A stretch of 8,535 nt of DNA from an uncultured Porphyromonadaceae bacterium (GTDB lineage Bacteria; Bacteroidota; Bacteroidia; Bacteroidales; Muribaculaceae), in contig CABQCA010000099.1 of the NCBI GenBank assembly GCA_902462525.1, forward strand, positions 1 through 8,535, given 5' to 3'. This document shows positions 1 to 7,101 of the stretch, in pieces. Within the stretch, counting starts at the first letter, position 1; each line of letters opens with the position of its first letter. Both the position numbers and the translations under genes were made by a program. The notes beneath the pieces were generated by a model. That model saw only the letters and a list, made by a program, of their open reading frames with translations. It was not told the origin of the DNA and searched no databases.

Positions 1-1470
1 GTATGCGGCGAAACGGTTTGAAGTCAAATCATTATGCGAACTGCGATTGAACACAACTTTAAGCGCATCGGGGTCGAAAGGCAACGAAAACCCGGCCGAG
101 TCGCGGAGTTCCCACTCGCGCGAACGGTCGTAGAGCGTTTCGTGCTTATAATCGATGCCATAGGTCAGATTATGGCGTCCCAATCCGGCAGCTCCTTTGA
201 GGGCGATGTCGAAAACCGAAGCCTTGAAGCGAGTGCGCGCATGTTCGTGATAGCGGCCCACACCGAGTTCACCACCTACACTCTCACCGCCGGAACCTCC
301 GGTACCGGCCTGGTCGAGCCAATACTCTCCGGATATGTCGTAGCTAACAAACTCATTGGTGAAGAAACCACTGGCCTGAAGAGCGAACTCCGTTTTTTTA
401 GACGGACGGAAAGTGAGAGTGGCCGCGCCGACATATGTTTCGAAACGGTCCTTTTCCTGACCGTCGAAATAAACGGTAAATTCCTTGGCATCGGTGGAGG
501 TTCCGAATTTCGTACTGCGGTTGCGGGGTATGAACCGGTAATTGTTCACGCTGACATTGCCGAGCACCGACAGGTTCCATTTCTGTCCGAGGCGCAGGTT
601 CATGTTCGTCTGATAGTCGAAGAAGCGGGGATCGTACTCGCCTTTGTCCTCAAGTGAACCGAGAAGCGACGAATTCTGCTTATAGCGCACACCGTGAAGC
701 TGCGAGAAAACCCGCGAACTGCTGCCGACAGCAGCCGACGCACCCATCAGCGATGCCGACACAGCACCTTCGAAGGCTTCGGGCTGCCTGTAAGTGATGT
801 CGAGCACCGAACTCATGCGGTCGCCGTACTGAGCTGTAAAACCGCCCGTAGAAAAGCCGATGGCTCCCACCATGTCGGGGTTTATGATACTAAGACCCTC
901 CTGCTGGCCCGACGATACGAGCTGAGGACGGTACACTTCCACACCATTGATATACACACTGTTTTCATCATACGAACCGCCGCGGACACTATACTGGCTG
1001 CTCATCTCGTTGCCCGACGTCACACCGGCCATTGTCGTGATCAGCGACTCCACACTTCCACCGCTCACATCGGGTGCCAGCCGGTAGCTGCCTCCCTCGA
1101 TGGTCTGCATGCCGGAGGTCTGCTTTTTATAGTCAGTAACCTCCACGCCGCCAAGCATGTAGCTCGCAGGCGACATTTTCACATTAAGAGTAACGCTTCC
1201 CGAAGCTTCGACAAGCCGACGTCGGCTTTCCTCAAAACCTATACACGTGAAAATCACACGGATAGTATCGGCGGCAGGCGCTGTGAGGCTAAATTTGCCG
1301 CCTTCACCGGTGGTGGTGCCTATCGCAGTATCCTTTATCTTCACTGTCACAAACTCAAGGGGCTCGTTCTCATTGTCGGTGACTACGCCGCTGATCTTCA
1401 CCGGCTCGCGCGCGGCGAGGGCGAAAGCACTCAGTAAAAATATAATAATGAAAATTATGTGTCGGTTCAT
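1..1470 (-). CDS. TonB-dependent outer-membrane receptor, N-terminal 490 codons (3' end outside window)
   Basis: The reading frame stays open to the left edge and gives 490 residues. A signal peptide is visible: MNRH, a hydrophobic run (residues 5-19) and a likely cut at ALA/A near residue 19. Residues about 26-100 form a carboxypeptidase-regulatory-like beta-sandwich (ISGVVTD, then GTTTGEGGKFSL), the usual N-terminal domain of Bacteroidota TonB-dependent receptors. Residues about 105-228 are the plug (SVRGGSYDENSVYINGVEVY, then GGFTAQYGDRMSSVLDI). From about 235 on, alternating aromatic/polar strands fit the start of the 22-stranded barrel. The protein should sit in the outer membrane and import a ligand using TonB energy. 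The ligand cannot be read from sequence, and the short plug and lack of a visible SusD partner argue against a typical SusC. An in-frame ATG at 1506 lies 2 nt after the preceding stop and would add 12 residues. I prefer 1470 because it gives a compact signal peptide, but 1506 is better placed for coupling. Confidence 0.93.
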   Translation of the reverse strand, partial: MNRHIIFIIIFLLSAFALAAREPVKISGVVTDNENEPLEFVTVKIKDTAIGTTTGEGGKFSLTAPAADTIRVIFTCIGFEESRRRLVEASGSVTLNVKMSPASYMLGGVEVTDYKKQTSGMQTIEGGSYRLAPDVSGGSVESLITTMAGVTSGNEMSSQYSVRGGSYDENSVYINGVEVYRPQLVSSGQQEGLSIINPDMVGAIGFSTGGFTAQYGDRMSSVLDITYRQPEAFEGAVSASLMGASAAVGSSSRVFSQLHGVRYKQNSSLLGSLEDKGEYDPRFFDYQTNMNLRLGQKWNLSVLGNVSVNNYRFIPRNRSTKFGTSTDAKEFTVYFDGQEKDRFETYVGAATLTFRPSKKTEFALQASGFFTNEFVSYDISGEYWLDQAGTGGSGGESVGGELGVGRYHEHARTRFKASVFDIALKGAAGLGRHNLTYGIDYKHETLYDRSREWELRDSAGFSLPFDPDALKVVFNRSSHNDLTSNRFAAY

Positions 1471-1508
1471 TATCTTTATAACGGCAACAGCCCCTGAAAA
1501 TTGCATTA

Positions 1509-1751
1509 TCACAGCAATATAAGCTTTGGTGGCCTGGGCCCGGGCGTATCGTATGGCCGCAAGCTGTTGTCAGGATCGCAGATTCGCAGAGTTCCCCCGT
1601 GATAGGTAGTTGCTGCGGTCTCGCTCTCGAAAGGCGCTACCGACACACGCCACAGCCCGTCGGCCCCACGGCGGATTTCGACGAGCGACAGATCTGCTAC
1701 AGAACCGCAGTGCACCACCCGGCGTGCAAGAATCCGCATTTCCGATGTCAT
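1509..1751 (-). CDS. Small conserved-looking hypothetical protein (80 aa) in the envelope cluster
   Basis: I do not recognise this protein. It is 80 residues long, begins MTSEMRILARRVVHC, and has no signal peptide, no hydrophobic segment and no Cys motif (only Cys15 and Cys58). Predicted character is several short beta strands (RILARRVVH, LSLVEIRR, LWRVSVAPF, TTYHGGTLRI) and a proline-rich tail ending in LILL. It is therefore probably a small cytoplasmic protein. Evidence that it is coding: its ATG overlaps the stop of the lipoprotein gene as ATGA (1751-1748), its TGA is 2 nt from a possible receptor start, and it fills the gap between two real genes on the same strand with codon use like its neighbours. 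It may have a role linked to the receptor or lipoprotein, but that is only positional inference. Confidence 0.7.
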   Translation of the reverse strand: MTSEMRILARRVVHCGSVADLSLVEIRRGADGLWRVSVAPFESETAATTYHGGTLRICDPDNSLRPYDTPGPRPPKLILL

Positions 1752-2569
1752 GAGCCTACGCTGTCGGACGGCACTTCGGGTGCGAGTCCTTTGTAGATGC
1801 GCACATTGTAGCGCGCACCGGGATTCTCGTGGTTCACTCGCTTTCGGATCATCTCTATACTGTCGGTTGTCAGCGAAGTGCCCGGACGGCTCTTGCCCTC
1901 AACGAAGCCGAACACGCGGGACGCCGTGAGAGTGGAATCGGTGTTGAGCACAACCTCGTTCCAGCCGTCGGCCGAGAAACTGCGGGTCACCACCTCGACA
2001 GTACCGTCGGTGTACTCGGCCGCGAGCGTCATCGTGAGGTTTTCGGTGTTGTTGAAAAACTTTGCACGCCAGGTGTAGGTGTCGCCACGCTCCCAGTTCT
2101 CATCGGATGTAAACGAAAAAGCCGCATAGCGCGATGGCATAAGCTCGTTGAAAATGAGGAAACGGGCTCCGGGCCACACGTCGACCGAGTCGCCGGCGAT
2201 CGACAGTGCGGCATCGGCGGCGATGCGGTTGCCGGTTTCTATGATGCGGCGCTCGAGAATCTCGATGGTTCTGTCATAAACCTCCATATACTGCCCCAGA
2301 TGACGGCCGTAGTATGAAAACGAGCTGTCCACTTCCTCGGGCGTGACACCGTATTTTTCGAAAACACTCTGCTTATAGAGCTGGCGCAGAGAGTCGTTGA
2401 AAAACTCCTGCCGGTTCATGTCGACCACTGCCTCGCCGGTGTGGAAATCGGCAAGGAACTCGGCCATGCGGTCGGGCGGAATAACTCCGCCGGGCACTTT
2501 CGAACAAGCAACCGCGGCGACAAGCAGTACGCAGGCGGCCAGACTATTCAGCATTCTTTTCAACCTCAT
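1748..2569 (-). CDS. DUF4296-family lipoprotein (273 aa)
   Basis: The N-terminus MRLKRM has positive charges, then a hydrophobic stretch and a lipobox A19-V20-A21-Cys22. This marks a lipoprotein cut by signal peptidase II and lipidated at Cys22. Residues about 27-115 are a helical, charged region (PPDRMAEFLADFHTGEAVVD, then VFEKYGVTPEEVDSSFSYY) that matches my memory of the Bacteroidota DUF4296 domain, whose function is unknown. Residues about 130-262 look like a separate beta-rich domain with many Trp/Thr/Asn residues. After Cys22 come Ser-Lys-Val-Pro-Gly with no acidic surface-export signal, so a periplasm-facing position is more likely than the cell surface. The start overlaps the end of lspA by 26 nt; Met6 (2554) is an alternative start with 11 nt of overlap that also leaves a usable signal peptide. 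It ends in an ATGA overlap with the next ORF. Confidence 0.88.
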   Translation of the reverse strand: MRLKRMLNSLAACVLLVAAVACSKVPGGVIPPDRMAEFLADFHTGEAVVDMNRQEFFNDSLRQLYKQSVFEKYGVTPEEVDSSFSYYGRHLGQYMEVYDRTIEILERRIIETGNRIAADAALSIAGDSVDVWPGARFLIFNELMPSRYAAFSFTSDENWERGDTYTWRAKFFNNTENLTMTLAAEYTDGTVEVVTRSFSADGWNEVVLNTDSTLTASRVFGFVEGKSRPGTSLTTDSIEMIRKRVNHENPGARYNVRIYKGLAPEVPSDSVGS

Positions 2570-3194
2570 AACGGGCGTAGTCGGAGTTGAGATATTTCGT
2601 GTAAAAAATGATAATCATGGCCATGCCCACAGTGATTGCGGCATCAGCAATGTTGAACACAGGATCGAAGAACGAGAACTCTCTTCCGCCCACAAAAGGC
2701 ATCCACTCCGGCCAGACGAAACTGAAAAGCGGGAAATAGAGCATATCCACCACAAGGCCGTGAAAAACAGTGCCGTAGCCGTCGCCCCACGGAACGACCT
2801 CCGCTGTCACCGGCGGCCATGGATTGGTGAAAATCTCACCGTAGAAAACACAGTCGATGATATTGCCGAAAGCGCCGGCAGCCACAAGCGACACCGCTGT
2901 CATATAACCGACACCGATTTTTGCCACCCGGGCCAGACGAACCAGATACCACACAAGCAACCCGACGAGAACTACACGAAATATCGTGAGGAACAGCTTC
3001 GTACCCAGCTCTATGCCGAAAGCCATACCGTTGTTTTGAATAAAACGCAGGTGAAACCACGGAAAAACCTCGACGTCCTCGCCGAGGTAGAAATGCGTTT
3101 TCACATAAAATTTCACCACCTGGTCGGCGATGATGATAACAGCCGCAGTTATCACGCCTGTCAGCGTGAGCAGCCGAGTCTTAGACATACTCAT
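2544..3194 (-). CDS. lspA: Lipoprotein signal peptidase (signal peptidase II)
   Basis: This is a 216-aa inner-membrane aspartyl protease that removes the signal peptide from diacylglyceryl-modified prolipoproteins. Hydrophobic segments lie at about 9-28, 68-86, 96-114 and 176-199, the four-helix layout of the family. Conserved motifs are ADQ (Asp24), FIQNNGMAFG (51-60), GNIID (Asp114), VVD (Asp150) and FNIAD (Asp184). By comparison with the Pseudomonas enzyme, Asp150 and Asp184 should be the catalytic pair. The protein is longer than the usual 160-170 aa because of extra residues between Asp114 and Asp150 and between Asp150 and Asp184. The usual Arg after GNxxD is Cys115. The start ATG overlaps the stop of the upstream DksA-like gene as ATGA (3194-3191), indicating coupled translation; Met3 (3188) is an alternative start. 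Its 3' end overlaps a lipoprotein gene, a plausible substrate. Confidence 0.97.
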   Translation of the reverse strand: MSMSKTRLLTLTGVITAAVIIIADQVVKFYVKTHFYLGEDVEVFPWFHLRFIQNNGMAFGIELGTKLFLTIFRVVLVGLLVWYLVRLARVAKIGVGYMTAVSLVAAGAFGNIIDCVFYGEIFTNPWPPVTAEVVPWGDGYGTVFHGLVVDMLYFPLFSFVWPEWMPFVGGREFSFFDPVFNIADAAITVGMAMIIIFYTKYLNSDYARYEVEKNAE

Positions 3195-3574
3195 TTGTGG
3201 TCGGGATCGTTCTTGGCTTCTACACAGAGTGTGGCATGAGGCACGGCGCGAAGACGCTCCTTGGGGATAAGCTTGCCTGTGACACGGCAGATGCCGTAGG
3301 TTTTATTGTCGATGCGCACCAGAGCCGCGCGCAGGTGGCTGATAAACTGACGCTGACGTTCGGCAAGTCGGGCGTTGGCCTCCTGCTCGAGTACATTGGC
3401 GCCTTCTTCAAGGGCCTTGAACGTAGGCGAGGTATCGGCGGTACCGTTGCCGTCGCTGTTGCTCAGACTGGCGCACAGCTCATCGTAGAGAGCTGTGGCC
3501 GTTTCTATCTTGGCCAGAATGAGTTGCCGGAATTCCTCCAGTTCCTCATCGGAGTATCTTAGCTGTTCGCTCAT
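3191..3574 (-). CDS. DksA/TraR-family transcription factor with degenerate zinc finger (127 aa)
   Basis: DksA-type proteins bind the secondary channel of RNA polymerase and, in Proteobacteria, act with ppGpp to tune promoters such as those of rRNA. Residues 6-90 are strongly helical and fit the coiled coil. The tip contains the acidic/polar stretch DGNGTADTSPT (41-51). The C-terminal zinc-finger region (YGICRVTGKLIPKERLRAVP, then HATLCVEAK) keeps exact C4 spacing, but only Cys96 and Cys117 remain; the second and fourth positions are Thr99 and Ala120. A metal site of the usual four-Cys type is therefore not possible. I start it at 3574 (MSEQLRYSDEEL). The longer frame to 3658 would add 28 residues read through the intergenic hairpin and the end of ileS, which look non-coding. 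No Shine-Dalgarno is seen. It is the first gene of the tight cluster and overlaps lspA. Confidence 0.93.
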   Translation of the reverse strand: MSEQLRYSDEELEEFRQLILAKIETATALYDELCASLSNSDGNGTADTSPTFKALEEGANVLEQEANARLAERQRQFISHLRAALVRIDNKTYGICRVTGKLIPKERLRAVPHATLCVEAKNDPDHK

Positions 3575-3581
3575 GATAGTT

Positions 3582-3624
3582 AAAAAATAGTGCCGGAGGA
3601 CGCCTTGCCGACGTCTTCCGACAC
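3582..3624 (-). terminator. Intrinsic terminator or attenuator between ileS and the dksA-like gene
   Basis: Read on the minus strand, arms 3624-3612 and 3602-3590 pair over 13 positions with one G-U wobble and one A-C mismatch. They enclose a 9-nt loop (3611-3603). The stem is followed by T-A and then six T (3587-3582). It lies 11 nt after the ileS stop, and the T tract ends 7 nt before the ATG at 3574. It most likely ends the ileS transcript. Because it abuts the next start codon, partial read-through or regulation of the downstream cluster is also possible. On the plus strand there is no T tract. Confidence 0.82.
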
Positions 3625-3635
3625 ATCGTTGATTA

Positions 3636-6600
3636 CTAAGCAAGTGTGATCCGGGCACCGATCTTGAGGTCGTCGATGTCGAAAATCACGATATTTTTGT
3701 CGTTGACATCGCCGACGGTTATCGAATCGGCGAGAACCTGCTCGGCTATGTACTTCGAGTACTCGGCGAGAGTCGCGTCGAGTTCTGCACACGGCATGAA
3801 GCGGATGTTCACGTGGTCGGTGATATCGAAGTTCTGCTCCTTGCGGTAGCGCTGCACACGGTTGATGATGTCGCGCGCAAGCCCTTCATTGAAGAGTTCG
3901 GGGCTGATTTCGATGTCGAGAGCCACAGTAAGAGCGCCTTCGTTGGCTACAAGCCAGCCGGGAATATCCTCGGAGATAACCTTCACGTCGGCAAGATCCA
4001 CACGGGTGGTCGTTCCGTCGATTTCGAGATCGATGGAACCGTCGCGCTCGAGAGTGCGGATCTGATCGGCACTGAAAGCCTTGATAAGTGCTGCGGCCTG
4101 CTTCATGAGCTTGCCGAATTTTGGGCCGAGTTTCTTGAAGTCGGGATCGACGCGCTTTACGAACACTTCGTTGTCGGGAGCAACTACCTGGAGTTCCTTC
4201 ACATTCACCTCGGTGCGGACAATATCCGAAACAGCTTCGATTGTAGCAGATGCAGCGGCGTCGACCGCCGGAACAAGCATTTTGGCAAGCGGCTGACGAA
4301 CCTTGATATTGGCCTTTTTGCGTAGGCTCAGCACAAGACTTGTAAGGCGCTGCGCCACGTCCATGCGGTGCTCGAGAGCGGTGTCAACCACGGCAGCGTC
4401 ATAGACTGGGAAATCAGCCAGATGGACCGACTCGGGTGTTTCGTTGAGATCACGGAAGAGACGGTCGGCAAAGAACGGCGCAATAGGAGCCATAAGACGG
4501 GCGACCGTATCAAGACAAGTGTAAAGTGTCTGATAGGCGGCAATCTTATCGGTGTCGAAATTACCGCCCCAGAAGCGTTTGCGGCTCAGGCGCACATACC
4601 AGTTCGAAAGATCGGACTGCACGAAGTCGCTTATCGCACGCGCGGCATTGGTGGGCTCGTAGCTGTCGAAAGCCTCGGTAACGTTCTTGATGAGAGTGTT
4701 GAGCACCGACAGAATCCAACGGTCGAGTTCGTGGCGTTCGGCCACGGGAACCCGGGGCTCTTCGCCGGTGAAGCCGTCGACATTGGCATACATGGCGAAG
4801 AAGTTGTAGGTACTCGATAGTGTGGCGAAGAACTTGCGGGCGACTTCCACCACACCGTCGGAGTCGTATTTGAGGTCTATCCAGGGCGCGGTGGTCGAAA
4901 TCATGTACCAGCGCAGAGGATCGGAACCATATTTATCGATAGCCTCGAAAGGATCGACGGCGTTGCCTTTGCGTTTCGACATTTTTTCACCGTTTTTATC
5001 GAGCACCAGGCCGTTGGATATCACGGTCTTGAATGCTACATGGTCGAACACCATTGTGCCGATGGCATGCAGGGTGAAGAACCAGCCTCGTGTCTGGTCG
5101 ACACCCTCGGCAATAAAATCTGCCGGAAACACTTCGCCGCTTTCAACAGCTTCCTTGTTTTCGAAAGGATAGTGCATCTGGGCATAGGGCATCGAGCCAC
5201 TGTCGAACCACACGTCGATAAGGTCGGTTTCGCGGTGCATGGGTGCGCCGGAAGCCGATACAAGCACGATGTCGTCGACATACGGACGATGAAGGTCTAT
5301 CAATTCATAGTTTTCCTTAGAATAATTTCCGGGCACAAAGCCCTTGTCCTTCAGAGGATTTGATTTCATCACACCGGCAGCGACAGCCTTTTCGATTTCA
5401 TTGTAGAGCGTCGCCACGCTGTCGATGCATATTTCCTCGGCGCCGTTTTCTGTACGCCAGATAGGGAGAGGTGTACCCCAGAAACGGCTGCGCGACAGAT
5501 TCCAGTCCTGAAGATTCTCGAGCCACTTGCCGAACCGGCCGCTGCCTGTAGCCGCCGGTTTCCACAGAATGGTGTCGTTGAGTTCCATCATGCGTTCGCG
5601 GGCTGCCGTCGAACGGATAAACCAGCTGTCGAGCGGATAGTAGAGCACAGGCTTGTCGGTGCGCCAGCAGTGAGGATAGTTGTGCACATGCTTTTCGATG
5701 CGGAACACCTTTCCGGCCTGCTTGAGGTACATGCAGATTTCCACATCGAGTGTTTCGTCGCCTTCCCTGGCGTCGGGATTGTAGGCATTCTTCACATATT
5801 TTCCGGCCCAGGCCGCATATTCTTCGCTCACCATCTTCTCCACAAAAGCAGGATCAAGGTCCTCAATGCGGTAGAAACGGCCGGTGAGATCGACCATCGG
5901 GCGGAGGTTGCCGTCACGGTCGATGAGATGCAGTGGCGGCACATTGTTCAATTTCGACACACGGAGGTCGTCGGCGCCGAAAGTACCGGCGATATGCACG
6001 ATGCCCGTACCGTCTTCGGTGGTCACATAGTCGCCGGGAATAACACGGAAAGCGCCATCTCCGGGATTTACCCAGGGAATAAGCTGCTCATAGGTAAGAC
6101 CGACGAGGTCAGTACCTTTCACGGTGGCTACCACCTGCCAGGGCACGAGCTTGTCGCCGGGCTTGTAGTCCCCGAGAGCTATGTCCTTTGCTTTGGTGTT
6201 GAATATCGAGCCTAAAAGTTCTTCGGCGACAGTGACGGTGACAGCCTCGCCCGAATAGGGGTTATAGGTGCGGACAATAGCATAGGAAATCGTCGGACCG
6301 ACACACAGTGCCGTGTTCGAGGGCAGAGTCCACGGTGTGGTTGTCCATGCCAGCATACATGCCTTGCCCCAGCCTTCCATAGCAGGAATGGTGAAGGTGA
6401 GCGTAAACTGGGCTATACATGTGGTATCCTTCACGTCGCGGTAGCACCCCGGCTGGTTGAGTTCGTGCGAGCTCAGGCCGGTGCCGGCGGCCGGCGAATA
6501 GGGCTGAATGGTGTAGCCCTTGTAGAGCAGACCTTTCTTATATATCTGTGCCAGCAGCCACCACACACTTTCGATGTAGCGGTTATCATAGGTGATATAC

Positions 6601-7043
6601 GGTTCCTTCATATCCACCCAGTAACCCATCATGTCGGTGAGCGATTCCCATTCGCGGGTATATTTCATCACCTCGCGGCGGCAGGCGGCGTTGTATTCAT
6701 CCACACTGATTTTCTTACCGATATCTTCCTTGGTGATACCGAGCGAACGCTCCACGCCCAGCTCAACTGGCAGTCCGTGGGTGTCCCAGCCGGCTTTGCG
6801 CTTCACATGGAAGCCCTTCATGGTCTTGTAGCGGCAGAAGAGATCCTTGATCGTACGTGCCATCACGTGGTGGATGCCGGGCATACCGTTGGCCGAGGGA
6901 GGTCCTTCAAAGAACACGAACGAGGGCGCTCCCTCGCGCAGTGCGAGGCTCTGCCCGAAAAGATTGGCCTGATGCCAGCGTTCGAGCATCTCCTTGTTTA
7001 TCTCGGAGAGATTGAACGTCTTATATTCATTAAACTTTTTCAT
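3636..7043 (-). CDS. ileS: Isoleucyl-tRNA synthetase, eukaryote-like (IleRS2) type with GIHH signature
   Basis: This 1135-aa class I synthetase charges tRNA-Ile with isoleucine in the cytoplasm. The Rossmann catalytic core starts with FFEGPPSANGMPGIHH: the class I signature normally read HxGH is here Gly56-Ile-His58-His59. The CP1 editing domain spans roughly 190-500, with WTTTPWTLPSN (233-243) and GTGIVHIAGTFGADD (345-359). Next come NYPHCWRTDKP (455-465), the second core half (DVWFDSGSMPYAQ; QTRGWFFTLH), and KMSKR at 687-691. The anticodon-binding helical domain (about 770-900) includes NWYVRLSRKRFW (814-825), followed by a long C-terminal region to 1135. The C-terminal zinc-binding Cys cluster of ordinary bacterial IleRS is absent, as expected for the eukaryote-like type. 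I start it at 7043 (MKKFNEYKTF). An in-frame ATG at 7118 would add 25 residues translated from the rpsP terminator and is unlikely. An AGGA lies 2 nt before the chosen ATG, too close for an ordinary ribosome binding site. Confidence 0.98.
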   Translation of the reverse strand: MKKFNEYKTFNLSEINKEMLERWHQANLFGQSLALREGAPSFVFFEGPPSANGMPGIHHVMARTIKDLFCRYKTMKGFHVKRKAGWDTHGLPVELGVERSLGITKEDIGKKISVDEYNAACRREVMKYTREWESLTDMMGYWVDMKEPYITYDNRYIESVWWLLAQIYKKGLLYKGYTIQPYSPAAGTGLSSHELNQPGCYRDVKDTTCIAQFTLTFTIPAMEGWGKACMLAWTTTPWTLPSNTALCVGPTISYAIVRTYNPYSGEAVTVTVAEELLGSIFNTKAKDIALGDYKPGDKLVPWQVVATVKGTDLVGLTYEQLIPWVNPGDGAFRVIPGDYVTTEDGTGIVHIAGTFGADDLRVSKLNNVPPLHLIDRDGNLRPMVDLTGRFYRIEDLDPAFVEKMVSEEYAAWAGKYVKNAYNPDAREGDETLDVEICMYLKQAGKVFRIEKHVHNYPHCWRTDKPVLYYPLDSWFIRSTAARERMMELNDTILWKPAATGSGRFGKWLENLQDWNLSRSRFWGTPLPIWRTENGAEEICIDSVATLYNEIEKAVAAGVMKSNPLKDKGFVPGNYSKENYELIDLHRPYVDDIVLVSASGAPMHRETDLIDVWFDSGSMPYAQMHYPFENKEAVESGEVFPADFIAEGVDQTRGWFFTLHAIGTMVFDHVAFKTVISNGLVLDKNGEKMSKRKGNAVDPFEAIDKYGSDPLRWYMISTTAPWIDLKYDSDGVVEVARKFFATLSSTYNFFAMYANVDGFTGEEPRVPVAERHELDRWILSVLNTLIKNVTEAFDSYEPTNAARAISDFVQSDLSNWYVRLSRKRFWGGNFDTDKIAAYQTLYTCLDTVARLMAPIAPFFADRLFRDLNETPESVHLADFPVYDAAVVDTALEHRMDVAQRLTSLVLSLRKKANIKVRQPLAKMLVPAVDAAASATIEAVSDIVRTEVNVKELQVVAPDNEVFVKRVDPDFKKLGPKFGKLMKQAAALIKAFSADQIRTLERDGSIDLEIDGTTTRVDLADVKVISEDIPGWLVANEGALTVALDIEISPELFNEGLARDIINRVQRYRKEQNFDITDHVNIRFMPCAELDATLAEYSKYIAEQVLADSITVGDVNDKNIVIFDIDDLKIGARITLA

Positions 7044-7101
7044 TCCTGATCGAAAAAGAGGCGTTAACAGTTTACAGTCGAAAGACTTCAGAAAATTGAA
7101 A

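Noticed and set aside
34..657. Plus-strand 207-codon open frame at the left edge
   Set aside because: Antisense shadow of the receptor barrel region, which is open and coherent on the minus strand.
694..1437. Plus-strand 247-codon open frame
   Set aside because: Lies entirely antisense to the TonB-dependent receptor, whose domains and signal peptide are clear; the plus-strand translation is His/Arg-rich with no recognisable domain.
2397..3239. Plus-strand 280-codon open frame
   Set aside because: Antisense to lspA and the lipoprotein gene; low-complexity shadow composition and no family resemblance.
3575..3658. Upstream in-frame ATG extending the DksA-like protein by 28 residues
   Set aside because: Would start inside ileS and translate the terminator hairpin; the added residues look non-coding and the family starts near MSEQLRYSDEEL.
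6465..7049. Plus-strand 194-codon open frame opposite the start of ileS
   Set aside because: Antisense to the conserved IleRS catalytic core; no independent start signals or domain.
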